The notes: generated from the letters alone by a model not told the origin. Positions 10,717 to 21,764 are shown, numbered from the stretch's first letter. The stretch is 64,000 nt of DNA from Callorhinus ursinus (GCF_003265705.1 NW_020312902.1:15619002-15683001); one strand, 5' to 3'. A program made the numbers and translations.

Positions 10717-10909
10717 TGGGGCGCCTGGGTGTCTCAGTTGGGTGTCTGACTCTTGATTTCGGCTCAGGTCATGATCTCAGGGTCATGGGATCAAGCGCCG
10801 CGTGGGGCTCCCTGCTCAGCAGGGAATCTGCCTGAGATTCTCTTCCTCTGTCCCTCACCTTGCTCCCTCTCTTTCTAAAATAATATATTTAAAATTATTT
10901 AAAAAGCAT
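10717..10909 (+). mobile_element. Can-SINE
   Basis: Plus-strand copy starting ggggcgcctgggtgtctcag. It is flanked by a 15-bp duplication with one mismatch (atatgtca(a/g)attgtg-like) at 10702-10716 and 10910-10924. Confidence 0.92.
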
Positions 10910-11274
10910 ATATGTCAGATTGTGTCACTCTTCTCCAAATCTCCCAATGGCTTCCCACGTCAACCAGAATCAAAGTCAAAGTTTTATAATTGCCTGCAAG
11001 GTTCTACACAAGCTGACCTCTGTATAAGTAATCTCCTATTATTCCCCTTCTCTCACTCTGCTCCAGCCACACTGGCTTCCTCTTTTGTTCCTCAAATACA
11101 CCTGGTGTGTTTCCCCTAACCCCAGGGTCTTTGCAGTTGCTCTTCACTTTGCCTGGACCATTCTTCCTCCAGGTGTCCCTATTGCACACTTCTTCCTGTC
11201 ACTGAGATCCTTTGCTTAAATGTCACCTCTGCAGGGAGGACTTCCCTGACCTCTATATTTAAAAACACACCCCA

Positions 11275-11473
11275 GGGGCGCCTGGGTGGCTCAGATGGTT
11301 GGGCGTCTGCCTTCGGCTCAGGTCATGATCCCAGGGTCCTGGGATCGAGTCCCGCGTCGGGCTCCCTGCTCCTTGGGAGCCTGCTTCTCCCTCTGCCTCT
11401 CTCTCTTTCTCTCTCTGTCTCTCTCTCTCTTTCATGAATAAATAAAATCTTTAAAAAAATAAAAAATAAAAAT
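11275..11473 (+). mobile_element. Can-SINE with exact 14-bp target duplication
   Basis: Plus-strand copy with a CT-rich tract and an aataaataaaatct tail. The exact duplication aaaaacacacccca is at 11261-11274 and 11474-11487, which points to a fairly recent insertion into the L2. Confidence 0.95.
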
Positions 11474-11946
11474 AAAAACACACCCCATCCCAGCCCTATC
11501 TCTCCTCCTCTACTTTATTTTTTTTCACCATAGCACATATATCTATGTACTAAGTATTCTATTCTAAACAAATATTATCTCCCATCACTAAAACATAAGA
11601 TCTGTGAAAGGAGGAATTTCTTTAAATAATGTATCTCTGGTGCCTAGAACAGGACCTATCACATAGTAGGTGCTCAAATATTTGTTGACTCCATGAATGA
11701 GTTCCATTCTCTCCATCCCTACTGCTTCTACCTTAATCCAGTCCTACCTGGTCCTTGCCTCCAATCTTGCTCTCTTTCAGAATGTTCTCCATCCAACAGG
11801 CAGGGGGATGGTCCTCAAAGGAAAGCTTGATGCTTTAAAACCTTAAGCGATTTGAGCTTCTCCAAATCCCAAGGAGAGTTTTGGGGCTTTTGTCCTTGTT
11901 GTTCTGTTTGTCTGGAGGGTTTCTGAAAATAAAGCCCCTCTTCTTG

Positions 11947-12134
11947 GGTGCCCGGGTGGCTCAGATGGTTAAGCACCTGCCTCCGGCTCAGGTCATGGTC
12001 CCAGAGTCCTGGGATCGAGTCCCGCGTCAGGCTCCCTGCTCCGTGGGAGCCTGCTTCTCCCTCTGCCTCTCTCTCTCTCTCTGTCTCTCTGTCTCTCATG
12101 AATAAATAAATAAAATCTATAAAAAATAAAGAAA
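11947..12134 (+). mobile_element. Can-SINE
   Basis: Plus-strand copy starting gtgcccgggtggctcagatg. It is flanked by the duplication cccctcttcttgg on both sides (about 11935 and 12136). Confidence 0.93.
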
Positions 12135-12284
12135 CCCCCTCTTCTTGGGCCCTTCATCCTTAAGTATCCTTCAGTTTTGACTTAGATGCCACTTCTTTCA
12201 GGAAGCCTTTTTAAATCCTCCCAGACTGGGTTGGGTAACTTTTCTATATCTGTACCCTAGCACAGCCCTTTAATAAAGGCTTAA

Positions 12285-12435
12285 CACTAATTGAGCAATT
12301 ACTATGTGCCAGGCATCTCAGGTGTATTATCTCATATAATCCTTGCAAAAACTCTGAGAAGTGAGTATCCACCTGCAGATGACAAAAACCTGTCTAAAGT
12401 CACAGTGACAAGTGGTGGAGTTAGGGTAGGACCGA
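12285..12435 (+). repeat. MIR element (with L2-like sequence just before)
   Basis: Contains ttactatgtgccaggcatct and a degraded gaggtagg/acagatg segment in order. Positions 12150-12230 before it resemble an L2 3' segment (cttctttcaggaagcctttt). Confidence 0.75.
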
Positions 12436-12793
12436 AAGCAGCTGACTGCCTTTCTCCTTTGTGGCTCTTCCTTGCAGATGTTTCCTTGTCTGTTTTCCCC
12501 ACTGCACCGCACACTCCCAGGGCCAGGCCTGTGTCCCGTCTCCGTCTCCCAGTCTCCCAGCATACAGCAGAGGGCCGGGCATACGTTTGTTGAAAGTAGG
12601 AGGGAATGGACATAGACCGTGGACACCCACCAGCAGGCAGCTTTCCCCTTCCCCCATCCTGTCTGTAGCTTTCTCCCAAAGACTTCCTGGCAGTTAAGGA
12701 GGAGAGGAGGGGACTGGGTCGGTCCCATGGTGCCCTCACAGAAGGGGCCTAGAGATGGTTGCCCCTCCCAGACCACATCCTGCCCTGGCACCG

Positions 12794-12809
12794 CCCCCCC
12801 CCCCCCCCC
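12794..12809. repeat. C16 homopolymer
   Basis: Sixteen consecutive C residues in unique intergenic sequence. Assembly and length errors are likely here. Confidence 0.9.
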
Positions 12810-14424
12810 GGCCCCACCGCAGTCTTGGGACTAATCTCCCCCTTCTCCTGCCCAGCACAGCACTCCCTCTCTGCCACCCTGGCCTCCCCACCTCCTCAGC
12901 TGCCTCAGTGCCTGGCAGCCTGGGTTGACTCACTTCCAGCTGCATTCTCCTTCCGTTAGGCCAGTTTGGTAAATCTCTTAGGCTCCCTAGCCCCCTGGCT
13001 CTAGAACCTGTGGGTCCCCCTCACCCAGGGCCCCTGACATCCTCCCGCCCCACATGGGGCAGAGCAGACGCCTGGAGGAATGTACAGGCCTTTTGGAGGT
13101 GACATTACATATCACATGGCAGATTTCTCCCCTCCCTAAATCTAGGGTGGGGTCTCTGCTATAGGCCCAGGAGCCTCTTTCCAGAAATAATCTCAGCCTC
13201 ATCCTGTCTCCTGGAACCAGCTAAACACAGGATCCTGCTGTTCTGTACTCTCTGGGGCAGGAACTTCACTCTGACCCTGGGTGCTTCTAGGCTGGTCAGA
13301 TGAGGAGGATTAGATAATCAGCCCTCCCCTCCACCCCACCTCCCAATCTCCAAGGAGAAAAGAAAAGGGGAAGGAGTGTGGCCGGGGCCACCCTGGGATG
13401 GTCAGTCTGTCTCCAGGCCCTCCCAGCTCCCTCGCTCTGACTGCCAGAGTGACTGAGGACCCCAGACACGACCTGCCCCACTGCTCCAGGGGCCAGCTCC
13501 AGGGGTTCAGTAGGAGGTCACAGGGGAAGGAGTACTGACCTCTGCCTGGGGAAAGCTCCCCCAGATACGGCTGGTTCTCAAAGAGGACAGAGTCCCTTCA
13601 CATGAGCTGATCCCCCCAGGACTTCTGCCACTCGCCCCAGCAGAACACCTGGGATGAGAAAAGGCCCTGCTATTCTCCGAGACAGACAACCAGGCCTAGC
13701 AGGAAGGTAAAGAAGGCGGGAAGGTTTAGAGCAGGCCTGCAGGTTCTGGGAACCCCGTCGGGGTGCGGACCCTCTCCTGCCTGCCTCTAAGGTCCCAGGT
13801 GGCTGCCTTCTCCCCACGGGGACTGGGCTCTGTTGTGCCAGGCCACTTCCTTCCAGGGAAGGAAGATCCACCACCTCCTCACCAAGGCCAGGCCCAGAGG
13901 GGCTCATGGGAAGGGAGGGCCACCTTCTGTGTCACCCAGTGGGTGTGATGGTTCTGAGGCTGCCTGTCCATCCCAGGAGGTAGAATTTAGATGGTGAGGG
14001 CAGTGGCCATCTCCTGACCCAAGCTGGGCCACAAGAGCTCTAAAACTGGAGGGAGGGAAGGCCCACCTTCCCAAGGGGAAAGGGCTTTTTGGTGAGAGGA
14101 GAGCGGAAGAGGAAGAAAGAGGGTCTTGACCCACCCATTTGCCCAGACCTGTTTCTTGCTCCTACACCCCCCACGACCTTAGAGGAATTCAAGACCAGTG
14201 AAAGGGAGCCTGCAAAGCCATTTCTGCACGACCCTAGAGTCACCAGCTGTGTGCTCCTGCTCCTTGACACCCCCTCCACTCCCGACAACAGTCTTCGGGG
14301 GGCCTTCCCCCATCCCGGGTTCTTCTAAGTGGCTGAGTCCGACCCACCCCTCTACCAGGCTTGCTGCTCCCCTACTCCAGACATCCAAAAAGGAGCACAA
14401 GATCCAAGCACTTCTGCAAATATG

Positions 14425-14430
14425 TTTAAT
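14425..14430 (-). terminator. SUFU: Probable distal poly(A) signal of SUFU (ATTAAA)
   Basis: The plus strand reads tttaat. On the minus strand this is ATTAAA, the commonest variant hexamer, about 3.1 kb after the stop. I saw no canonical minus-strand AATAAA between it and the stop codon. Confidence 0.65.
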
Positions 14431-15234
14431 GCACTTAGATTACACAGAGGAAGAGGGAGCAAGAAGGAAACGACATCTAAGTGAGTCACCCAAAAATTCT
14501 TACAGAAGTCCCAGGCTGGCTGCAGCCCCCAGGAACCGAGTCGCAGTCGACATTAGAAACTAATATAAAATTTTACAAAAGTCTGCTCGTTGCAGCATTC
14601 AGGTACTTGTACAAAAGGAGGGCTCTCTCTACAGGGCTCCTGACTTGTAACAGGGACCCAGGCACCTTACCTGGCGCAGAGGACCTGGAAGCCAGAGAGG
14701 AAAGACAACTGGATAAAAAAATACAGTCAAGGGAGTTCTCTACTGGTCTGCCCCATAGGGGCACCAACCTTCGAGGTTTTTTTCCCTGCTCTCAACTCAG
14801 TCTCAAAACCCAGCCCCAAGACCCTGTGTGCATTTTTCTTAAAAATACTCTAGCCCTTTAGATTCTCCCCAAGGCTTCCTAGTCCCTGCCCGGAAGCCTT
14901 GCCTTTGGAAGAGGAAGAGAAGGGGAGGAAGAGGGACCAGCTCCCTGGACAGACCTGAGACCTTGCATGAGCCACTCCACCCCCGCAGAATGACAGCTGG
15001 GGCTGCAGCCCACCTGCAGCCCACACAGGACCTGAAGAGTCCCAGAGTCTGCCATGTGTACGTACGGGGGCGCCCCTTCCTCTCAGAAGCTTGAGCCACA
15101 GGGACCTGGAGGGAGGGGGTGGGACTGGGCAAGCCACAGGGAAGCCACGAGGAAGAGGCAGATTTAGGAGGGAGGCTTCTTACCTCCCTGACTCACTATG
15201 TCAGGGCTCCCGAAGCACCGCAGGGAGGGAAGGA

Positions 15235-15315
15235 AGCGGTACATTTAGTGAGTACCCACTGTATGCCAAGTGCTATGCCGGGCATGCTATGGGGTTGGCC
15301 TCACTTGGTCCTCAG
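15235..15315 (+). repeat. MIR fragment inside SUFU 3' UTR
   Basis: The sequence tagtgagtacccactgtatg followed by gccaagtgctatgccgggca matches the MIR core, antisense to the SUFU transcript. Confidence 0.75.
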
Positions 15316-16470
15316 TGAGGGTCCTCTCTTACCAGCCAGAAGCTCAGTGGAGAGCCCCCTGGTCAGAGATGGTGGATGCCCTGCTACTCCTCTGGAGCCA
15401 GTGCACTGTAGGGAAAGGAGAGGGAGGCCTTGGAGGTTGCTGGCATCATGGGGCAGGAAGGGGCCACAGGCTTCATGGGCTCACTGTCTCAGAGCTCACC
15501 GGCTTCCCGCCTGCCTCCCATACTGACGACAAAGCTTAGCTCAGAAAATACCTTCCTCCCCATCAGCCAAAGCAGACAGGCAGAGGCAGGTCCCCAGAAA
15601 GAAAGAATTTGTGGAGAGGTGGGCCAGGGTGGCACGGAAAGGAGACAAGCTAATGACACCTCTCTGGCCATGAACATTAGATGACAAGAGCTTCAAAGGC
15701 AGAGGTACTATGGTGGGCAGTGGCTAGAAAATGTCCTTTTGGAAAAGTCCTTGGAGCAGAAGGCACAGCTGCGGCCAACATCAGGTCCAGAGGAGCTTCC
15801 ATCTTCGCTGGTGGAGGCCTGGAGCCTATCTCTGCCAGTCTCCCAGGCTGATCCACCTTGAAGCTCCGAGTTTGATGTTGCTAACTGGGTAGCCCTGAGG
15901 GTGTGTGCAGAGAAGCGGCCAGGGCCTGGTGGCCCCTTGGAAGTCCAAATCTTGCTCCCTGGAGAGCCTGGCCCCTGCCCTCATGACCCCTGGAGGCAGC
16001 TCTTTGGCTGAGTCTCTCATCAGCGGCGTCCTGCACCCCATGGGCCACCTGTGGCACTGCTGTAGTGGCCTGTGTGTGTGGCGGGTGCAGACGGGGCAGT
16101 GCATGGCCCTACGAGGCCCATGACAGACCAAAGGACTTTGCTTTGGAGAGGCCTGAAATAGCAGTCCCTAGAGTCAGGGGTGAGAGGGCACGAAGGGGCT
16201 TGTTGATTCCAGGCAGAAGTGGGAGACAACCCAAAAGGAACCCCAAATCCACGGGCCAGAGATAGGTCTATTTCTAGGAGGAAGACCATGAGATCTGCAG
16301 TAGTGGGGCAAGGGACTGGGAGAGCCCGGGATGCAGGAAGAGGCATGGGGGGGCGACATGGGCACGGGGATGAAGGACAGGAAGCGAGCGGACACGGAGA
16401 ATGAGGGCGGCAGGGTGCGGTGTTTGCAAAATCAGAGCGAAGGACATGGCGAGAGGTTGGTTTTTCCACT

Positions 16471-16476
16471 TTTAAT
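16471..16476 (-). terminator. SUFU: Candidate proximal SUFU poly(A) signal (ATTAAA)
   Basis: Plus-strand tttaat reads ATTAAA on the minus strand, about 1.07 kb after the stop. It would give a shorter 3' UTR. There is no further support beyond the hexamer. Confidence 0.35.
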
Positions 16477-17331
16477 ATGCCAGAGTCCTGCAGCCTGGAG
16501 GCTGGGAGGCCCAGGGGAGGAGGAAATGGGACAGGAGTGGTCAAAGAGCTGCAGACCTAGGCCCTGAGTGGCAGGTGGGGATGGGTCTACGAGGTGCTGG
16601 GCCTCACCCTCCCTCAGGCAGCCCTGGTCGGGTGGACAAGGCCCAGAAGGGGAGGCCGGGGCTAGCAAGTCTCTGAGACCCTGGTGGTCCTGGAACTTTG
16701 CCAGCGGCCTAGTCCGCTGGAGAACCAGCGGCACCTTCTCCTGGCCCCAGCTGGCTAAACGGGCCGAAGGCTGTATGGGGCAGCAGCTCAGCTCTCCCCC
16801 TGCCCCAAGCTCCACCTGGCCCCGCTGGGAAGAAATCAGCCTCTCTGTGAAGCTGGCTCCTCCAGGGTCCTGGGCTGGCAGGCGAACCGAACCCCGGCAC
16901 CTTCTCTGGTGGTGGCTCAGGGGGAGACAGCCCCAGGCCTTCGTCTGAGAGAATGAGAAAGTTCATCTGGGAATAAAGTTCTGTTTAAAAAACATTATAT
17001 ACACGGCTTCTGGACATCTTTGAAGACCAATAAAATACCATCCGGTTTCGACAAAATAAAATAAGGAGGAAGAAAACCAAACACGATCGGAGGAATTGTT
17101 CCGTGGCCGGAGGACCTGGCCTAGCAAAGGCTTCCCACCGCAGAGCTGGGCCGTGCGCACCCCGGCCACTCCACTCCCTCCTGCTGGACGGCCCACGGCA
17201 GGGGAGAGGTGACAATGAGGCGGGTCTCCACCTAAGGGCACAACATCGAAGGTCCAGAGTCACATTTCCAATCACGACCTGCGGCAGCAGCAGGAGGGGA
17301 AGGTTTGCATTTACCCGCTCCCAGCCCCGGC

Positions 17332-17377
17332 GGGGGGCGGGGGGGGGGGGCTTGGTCGGCTTGGGGGGGGGGGGGGG
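17332..17377 (-). repeat. SUFU: Poly(C)/poly(G) tracts in SUFU 3' UTR
   Basis: The plus strand has G6, G12 and G15 runs. The mRNA therefore carries C15, C12 and C6 tracts starting about 165 nt after the stop. C-tracts can bind poly(C)-binding proteins. The genomic G strand can form quadruplexes. Run lengths are prone to sequencing error. Confidence 0.85.
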
Positions 17378-17541
17378 AGGCCCCCCTCCCCTTGGGGAGC
17401 TGCAGGGGAGGCGGTGCGGTGGCTGCACAGCCCTCCTCACGCGTGTCCTATTTGTGGGGTTCGCGTGTCCGCAGTTGGTACTCTGGAAGTCACCGGGGAG
17501 CAGCTGGGCTCTCCCTTGGCCCCTGCAGGGCCCAGCCCAGG

Positions 17542-17631
17542 CTAGTGCAGTGGACTGTCGAACACCACGTCGGGAAGGATGGAGACTTTGAGCTTCTTTT
17601 CCGGCCAGCTGTACTCTTTGGGAAGTTTGAA
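17542..17631 (-). CDS. SUFU: SUFU coding exon 12 (last), residues 456-484
   Basis: This is the last coding exon of Suppressor of fused, the cytoplasmic and nuclear protein that binds GLI transcription factors and holds them inactive until Hedgehog signalling releases them. It encodes FKLPKEYSWPEKKLKVSILP and the final DVVFDSPLH followed by TAG at 17544-17542. The acceptor is CTCCGCAG just right of 17631. It is 90 nt including the stop and starts in phase 0, exactly continuing exon 11. K457, the second residue, is a reported ubiquitylation site (Itch). The total from exon 4 onward gives the usual 484-residue end. Confidence 0.98.
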   Translation of the reverse strand, partial: FKLPKEYSWPEKKLKVSILPDVVFDSPLH

Positions 17632-20014
17632 CTGCGGAGGGAGCAAGCACAGAGCCAGAGTGCACACAGTTAGCGCCACTCCTGGCCTTCTGTCCCGACT
17701 GCCTACAGAGAGCCCAGGGCCCTCACCCGCGCCTGTCCCCCAGGTGCTAGGGGCAAGAGAGGCCACCGGTTGCCTGGCTTCAATCGCAAATGCTATTCCC
17801 AGGTGGGTGGCTGAGGTTAAGCTGCTGGAGTTCGGTGACCCCTTCTTTCCCCTTGCCCTGCCAATAATTAACTGGGGTTGGAGGAGGCATGTTTTCTAAC
17901 TCTTTCTTGACTGTGCTGACCTCCCTCCAGCTCACTTCCTTGGTTCTGCCTCCGGCCACAAGCATGTGAGGAATCTGCTCCCTGAGGCCCTGGGGCTGGG
18001 GGGTGGGGGCAGGGTGGGAGGGTGCAGATGCTTCAGGGAAGTGGCTTGAGGTCTGGAACTCTGTGGTCCTGTCCGTGCCATGGCTTCTCTTGCAGGGGCT
18101 GGTGCAGAAGGACCCCAGAACCCGCCCTCTGTGGCCTTTGCCAAGGGGTCCAAAGGGAAGGAGGCCCTGGCTTGGCCTCAGTGGGAGGAGAGGAGCGGGA
18201 CAAGCGTGGCTGGGGGTGATTTCTTGGGCCTGGTGCAGCCCCACCCTGCTCCCCTTTGTTCAAGCTCGTCTGTTTCTCAGGGTTACCACCCTGAGCATGG
18301 TGCCAGTGGTGGCCAAGGAGAGCCCAGGCTCTTCCTACCGGAGTCCAGGGATCAAGGATTTGCTGACAGTTCTGTGTCTAGGGCTTCTGTCTGGGGTGGG
18401 GGAAAGAGGCTGATGGATCTTACTTCCTCTGGCCCACAGCTGGTGCGCTCACTAGATGCTCACTGACTTGAAAACAGGGTCTGCGTTTTATGACTCCTAC
18501 TGTCCTGGGGCTAGGTGAGAAGTCAGGCCAGGCTGGAAAGGAGGAAAGAACAGGGCCCTCGGCCTGCCTGGAGCTGGGGCTGGAAGTGGCTGGCCCTGTC
18601 TCCCCCTCCCTCTGATGGGGGACTTGTCCAAGCCAGGACCAAAGTGGAGAGTGGAGCTGGCTGTGGGGACAGCCTCTGGACAGAGAACCAAAAAAAAAAA
18701 AAAAGTCATTTTTAGTGACCTACTTTCCTGAGCTCCCCCTGGCTCCTGTCCCTCCTGCCTGGACTGTCCCCCTCCCACCTCCTCAACACCCAGGCTCAAA
18801 GCTGCAGTCTGGCACGGCACCGCCCTGTGTGATGAGCACCACCCTGTGCGACGCAGCCTCTCCGGAAGCGCTTCTGGGTAGCTGGCGCTGGGCTGACTCA
18901 ATAGGAGCCAGGCCTCAGGGACCAGTGACTCGTGGGGGTTGACTGGCTGGCACACACCAGGGACGGGTGGCTTTGGAATGTGTAAATGAGTTAATTTCTC
19001 AAGCCACATCCCAGAGGACAGAGGTGACCTCAGGCTCTGAGGAGTTGCTGTCCACCTGGAGACCTGGACCGGACAGGCTCACCCTGTGGGCTCTCTTCCA
19101 CCTAGTGAGTGACGGAGGCCACCATGTCCTGGCTGATGTGGCCCTGGAAGCCCCGGCAGCTGTTCGCTCCAGGCCTGGCTGGAAGCTAGCTCCTATGTGG
19201 CCTCCCTCTGGCTTGAAAGGCTGGCGCCTCAGAGCCGAAGGAGCTCTCCCCCAAACACGCTTCCCGGCAGAAGGGGCAATGGAAGGGTCTGTCCGTCTCT
19301 GCCACAGGCAGGGGAGGGCCCGGAAGAGCTCTCCAGAGGCCTGACTAGGTTGCTAATGTTCCACTAACCTGTGGGGCATTGAGGCCAGCAAGGCTCAGAT
19401 CCCACTGGGGTGCTGCTTCGTAGGAGGCCGGGGGAGGGGAAGGGACTTTCCAGGATGAGGTAAGTCCCTGCAAATGAGGATGCCAGGAACAAGGAAGAAA
19501 AACAAAGGGGATTATGGGCTCCATTCCTGTACCCCAGATGAGCAGCCAAGAAAGGCACAAGCTCCCACCTGGCTGGCCAGGGTCTCGGGCTGGAAGGGGC
19601 AGATCAAGAGGGGAGAGCTCCTGGCTGCAGAAGTGAGGAAGGAGACCGGCTCCTGGGTGGCCTGAGGGAAGAGCAGGAGTCCCTCACTGCCACCAGAACT
19701 CCCCAATGGAATATTCTCTGGCAGCAGGCGTGGGCTTTCTGTTCAGAACCTGCCAGGGAACAGCAGGGCCTGGGGAAGAACTACTAGCCCGAAGGCCCTG
19801 GCTGCCCCTGCAGTGAGCTTCTCGGGAGCTGCCAATTCAGACAACTGGCTGGGTGTCCTTATGATGGCTGGGGTGGAGGGGCCAGAGATCAAGCTGCTTC
19901 ACATCTGCAGGGGCTCCTCTCCAGCCCATCCCCACACCTCGGAGACTGACAGACCAAAAGACACACATGGGCTCCTGGAGACTGGAAGCCGCTGTTAGAA
20001 TGAAACAGGCTTAC
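17632..20014 (-). other. SUFU: SUFU intron 11
   Basis: A 2.4-kb GT-AG intron with donor GTAAGC at 20014. It is GC-rich, has no Can-SINE and holds an A15 run near 18.69 kb. I see no other feature. Confidence 0.95.
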
Positions 20015-20083
20015 TTCCTCTGGAGAAGTCAAATCTTCTAAGTCCTCCAACATTTTCTCTACAAACTCTTCAGTCAACAGAAT
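20015..20083 (-). CDS. SUFU: SUFU coding exon 11, residues 433-455
   Basis: This 69-nt, phase-0 exon encodes ILLTEEFVEKMLEDLEDLTS and PEE, an acidic helical stretch of the C-terminal SUFU domain. The acceptor is TTCCCAG before ATTCTG and the donor is GAGGAA|GTAAGC. Both ends lie on codon boundaries, so skipping it would delete 23 residues without shifting the frame. Reading through the donor would add about 41 residues before a stop near 19890. I see no support that this is used. The protein matches human SUFU from memory. Confidence 0.98.
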
Positions 20084-21257
20084 CTGGGAAGAAGGCACAA
20101 GACGAGAGTTTATTATTATTTTTTAATATATGGTCTTTTTGCCAACTGCCAAGCCATGGATCTTTCTTCTGGCCGTGGAGGAGCTGTGAGCCTGTTCTAG
20201 GGACAGATGGAAGTGCTGGAAGCCTATCTCAGACCAGCGTTCTCCCCCACCCCTCCAACCTGCCTGCAATCCCGCAGGGACCAGGGCAGGGAAGGAAAGG
20301 TGTCAGAAGACGATGGGGAAACAAGGCGGGGATATCTGGAAAGAATGTAGTGCTGGTCCCCAGAAGGGATACAGGCCGGGCAGTCTGGGCCTCCTGCACG
20401 CTGTAGTGCAGTAGAAGGGCTGGGAGAAGCAGGTGGCTGGGTGAGAGCGATCGCCAACATGCCCCGTGCCCAGCCGGGCTCCCAAGTTCCCCCTCACTCC
20501 CGACTTGGTAGGACAAAAGGAATCTGTTTGGATTTGGAATACAGGCCTTGTCTGGAATCTGGAAATGCCCCAGAAGGTACATCCAAGAATGTATGAGCTG
20601 GAGAATTTGGAAACTGTGCACCACCCTCTCTCATTTTACAGATGGAAAAGGGGCTCTCAAGTCCCCTTTCCATCTGCAGTATCCACAGTTTCTCAAGCTG
20701 AAAGCTCCCAAACCCTTGCCCTGCTGACCTCATTCAGCCACTGAGTTCTTCACAACTTCCTCTGAGAAACCTCTTCTCCAGATCACCTCCTGGCTGTCCC
20801 ACTTTGCTGTTCTAGTCTGATGCCTTGTCACTTCATGCTTTGATGTCTAGGACAGCCTGGCCCCGCTATTCAGCTGGCACAAGCCCTACCCTCACAGGCC
20901 TTCCTCAACCTGATGGGCCATTTTCCCAACTGGCTCCTCTGCTCAGGCTCGCTCTGCGGAGTCAGGACAAGCTCACACCAGGCCTGCACACCGGGCCCAC
21001 GCTGAGGGTGTCTTTTCTCTTCCCAATCTGACCCGTTTCCTCCACCCTTCTCCCCGTGCTGACCCATGGGGCTTCCTGGCCTCGGCACCAGACCCTTCTA
21101 TACCCCCCAGGCTGTGGCTCCACCTGCCTCTGCTTTGCCTCCTCCAGCAAACTTTGAATGCCCCGGGAGAGGCACAGAGGAAGACAGACAATGGGGTGAA
21201 GACCAAGGTGAATGACTCTGCTGAGGGAAGGATGGGGATCAAGAACTTGAGAAAATA

Positions 21258-21452
21258 GGGGCGCCTGGGTGGCTCAGTCGTTGTGTCTGCCTTCGGCTCA
21301 GGCCATGATCCCAGGATCCTGGGATTGAGCCCCATGTCGGGCTTCCCGCTCTGCGGGAAGCCTGCTTCTCCCTCTCTCGCTCCCCCTGCTTGTGTTCCCT
21401 CTCTTGCTGTGTCCTTCTCTGTCAAATAAATAAATAAAATCTTTAAAAAAAA
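21258..21452 (+). mobile_element. Can-SINE with exact 17-bp target duplication
   Basis: Plus-strand copy. The exact duplication aagaacttgagaaaata is at 21241-21257 and 21453-21469. The insertion looks young and lies antisense in SUFU intron 10. Confidence 0.95.
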
Positions 21453-21509
21453 AAGAACTTGAGAAAATACTCCTCAGGTTTCCCCTAGGAGTTGTCCACT
21501 CCGATAAGT

Positions 21510-21597
21510 GGAGTATGTGTGTGTGTGTGTATATATGTATATATATATATATACACATATATCTGGAATATATATATATATATCTGGAATACAGTCA
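21510..21597. repeat. TG/TA microsatellite with internal duplication
   Basis: A (TG)n run passes into alternating TA with cacata. The unit tatatctggaata then occurs twice. Alternating purine-pyrimidine sequence of this kind can form Z-DNA or cruciforms. Confidence 0.9.
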
Positions 21598-21764
21598 GCT
21601 TGTGAGATGAAGTGAAATGGCACGGGAGAGCAGAAGAGCAGCAAGTGGGGTGGCTGGGGACCACATGGGATGGAGGACTCCAAAGGAAGGAAGTCGATGG
21701 GGTGGAGGCGGGAGCAAGGAATGAGAAGCCTGGGTGAGCAAACCACCACCATACCAGGCCCTGT

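Larger units (their letters stand above)
9000..11720 (+). mobile_element. L2 LINE fragments broken by six Can-SINEs
   Basis: Between the SINEs, at 9000-9480, 9690-9740, 10167-10500, 10925-11274 and 11475-11700, the sequence reads colinearly as the 3' part of an L2 element in plus orientation. Markers include catctcataaatgttgacag, ctccagccacactggcttcc, tgcttaaatgtcacctctgc and the tail cacatagtaggtgctcaaat. The copy is heavily diverged and dead. It may be one element or two overlapping ones. Younger SINEs inserted into it are listed separately. Confidence 0.75.
7451..14404. other. SUFU-TRIM8 intergenic region
   Basis: No coding gene is seen here. In order it holds an MIR piece, an AT-rich patch (7878-7935), an old unassigned repeat (7980-8680), L2 fragments heavily interrupted by Can-SINEs (8.76-11.7 kb), another L2/MIR tract (12.14-12.44 kb), a C16 homopolymer (12794-12809), and unique GC-rich sequence from 12.45 to 14.4 kb. 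The unique part has short open frames without family resemblance. Confidence 0.85.
14405..17541 (-). other. SUFU: SUFU 3' untranslated region
   Basis: This follows the SUFU stop codon at 17542-17544 on the minus strand. Its end is set by an ATTAAA signal at 14425-14430, with cleavage expected 10-25 nt further left. The resulting length of about 3.1 kb agrees with the long SUFU mRNA I recall in human. It includes an MIR piece near 15.24 kb, no Can-SINE, and long C-tracts about 165-210 nt after the stop. Open frames inside it are not conserved proteins. Confidence 0.8.

Noticed and set aside
14198..14563. Open frames near the SUFU 3' end
   Set aside because: They span the poly(A) region and the 3' UTR with no recognisable protein.
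16974..17035. AATAAA hexamers on the plus strand near the SUFU stop
   Set aside because: They are on the wrong strand for SUFU and no plus-strand gene was found here.
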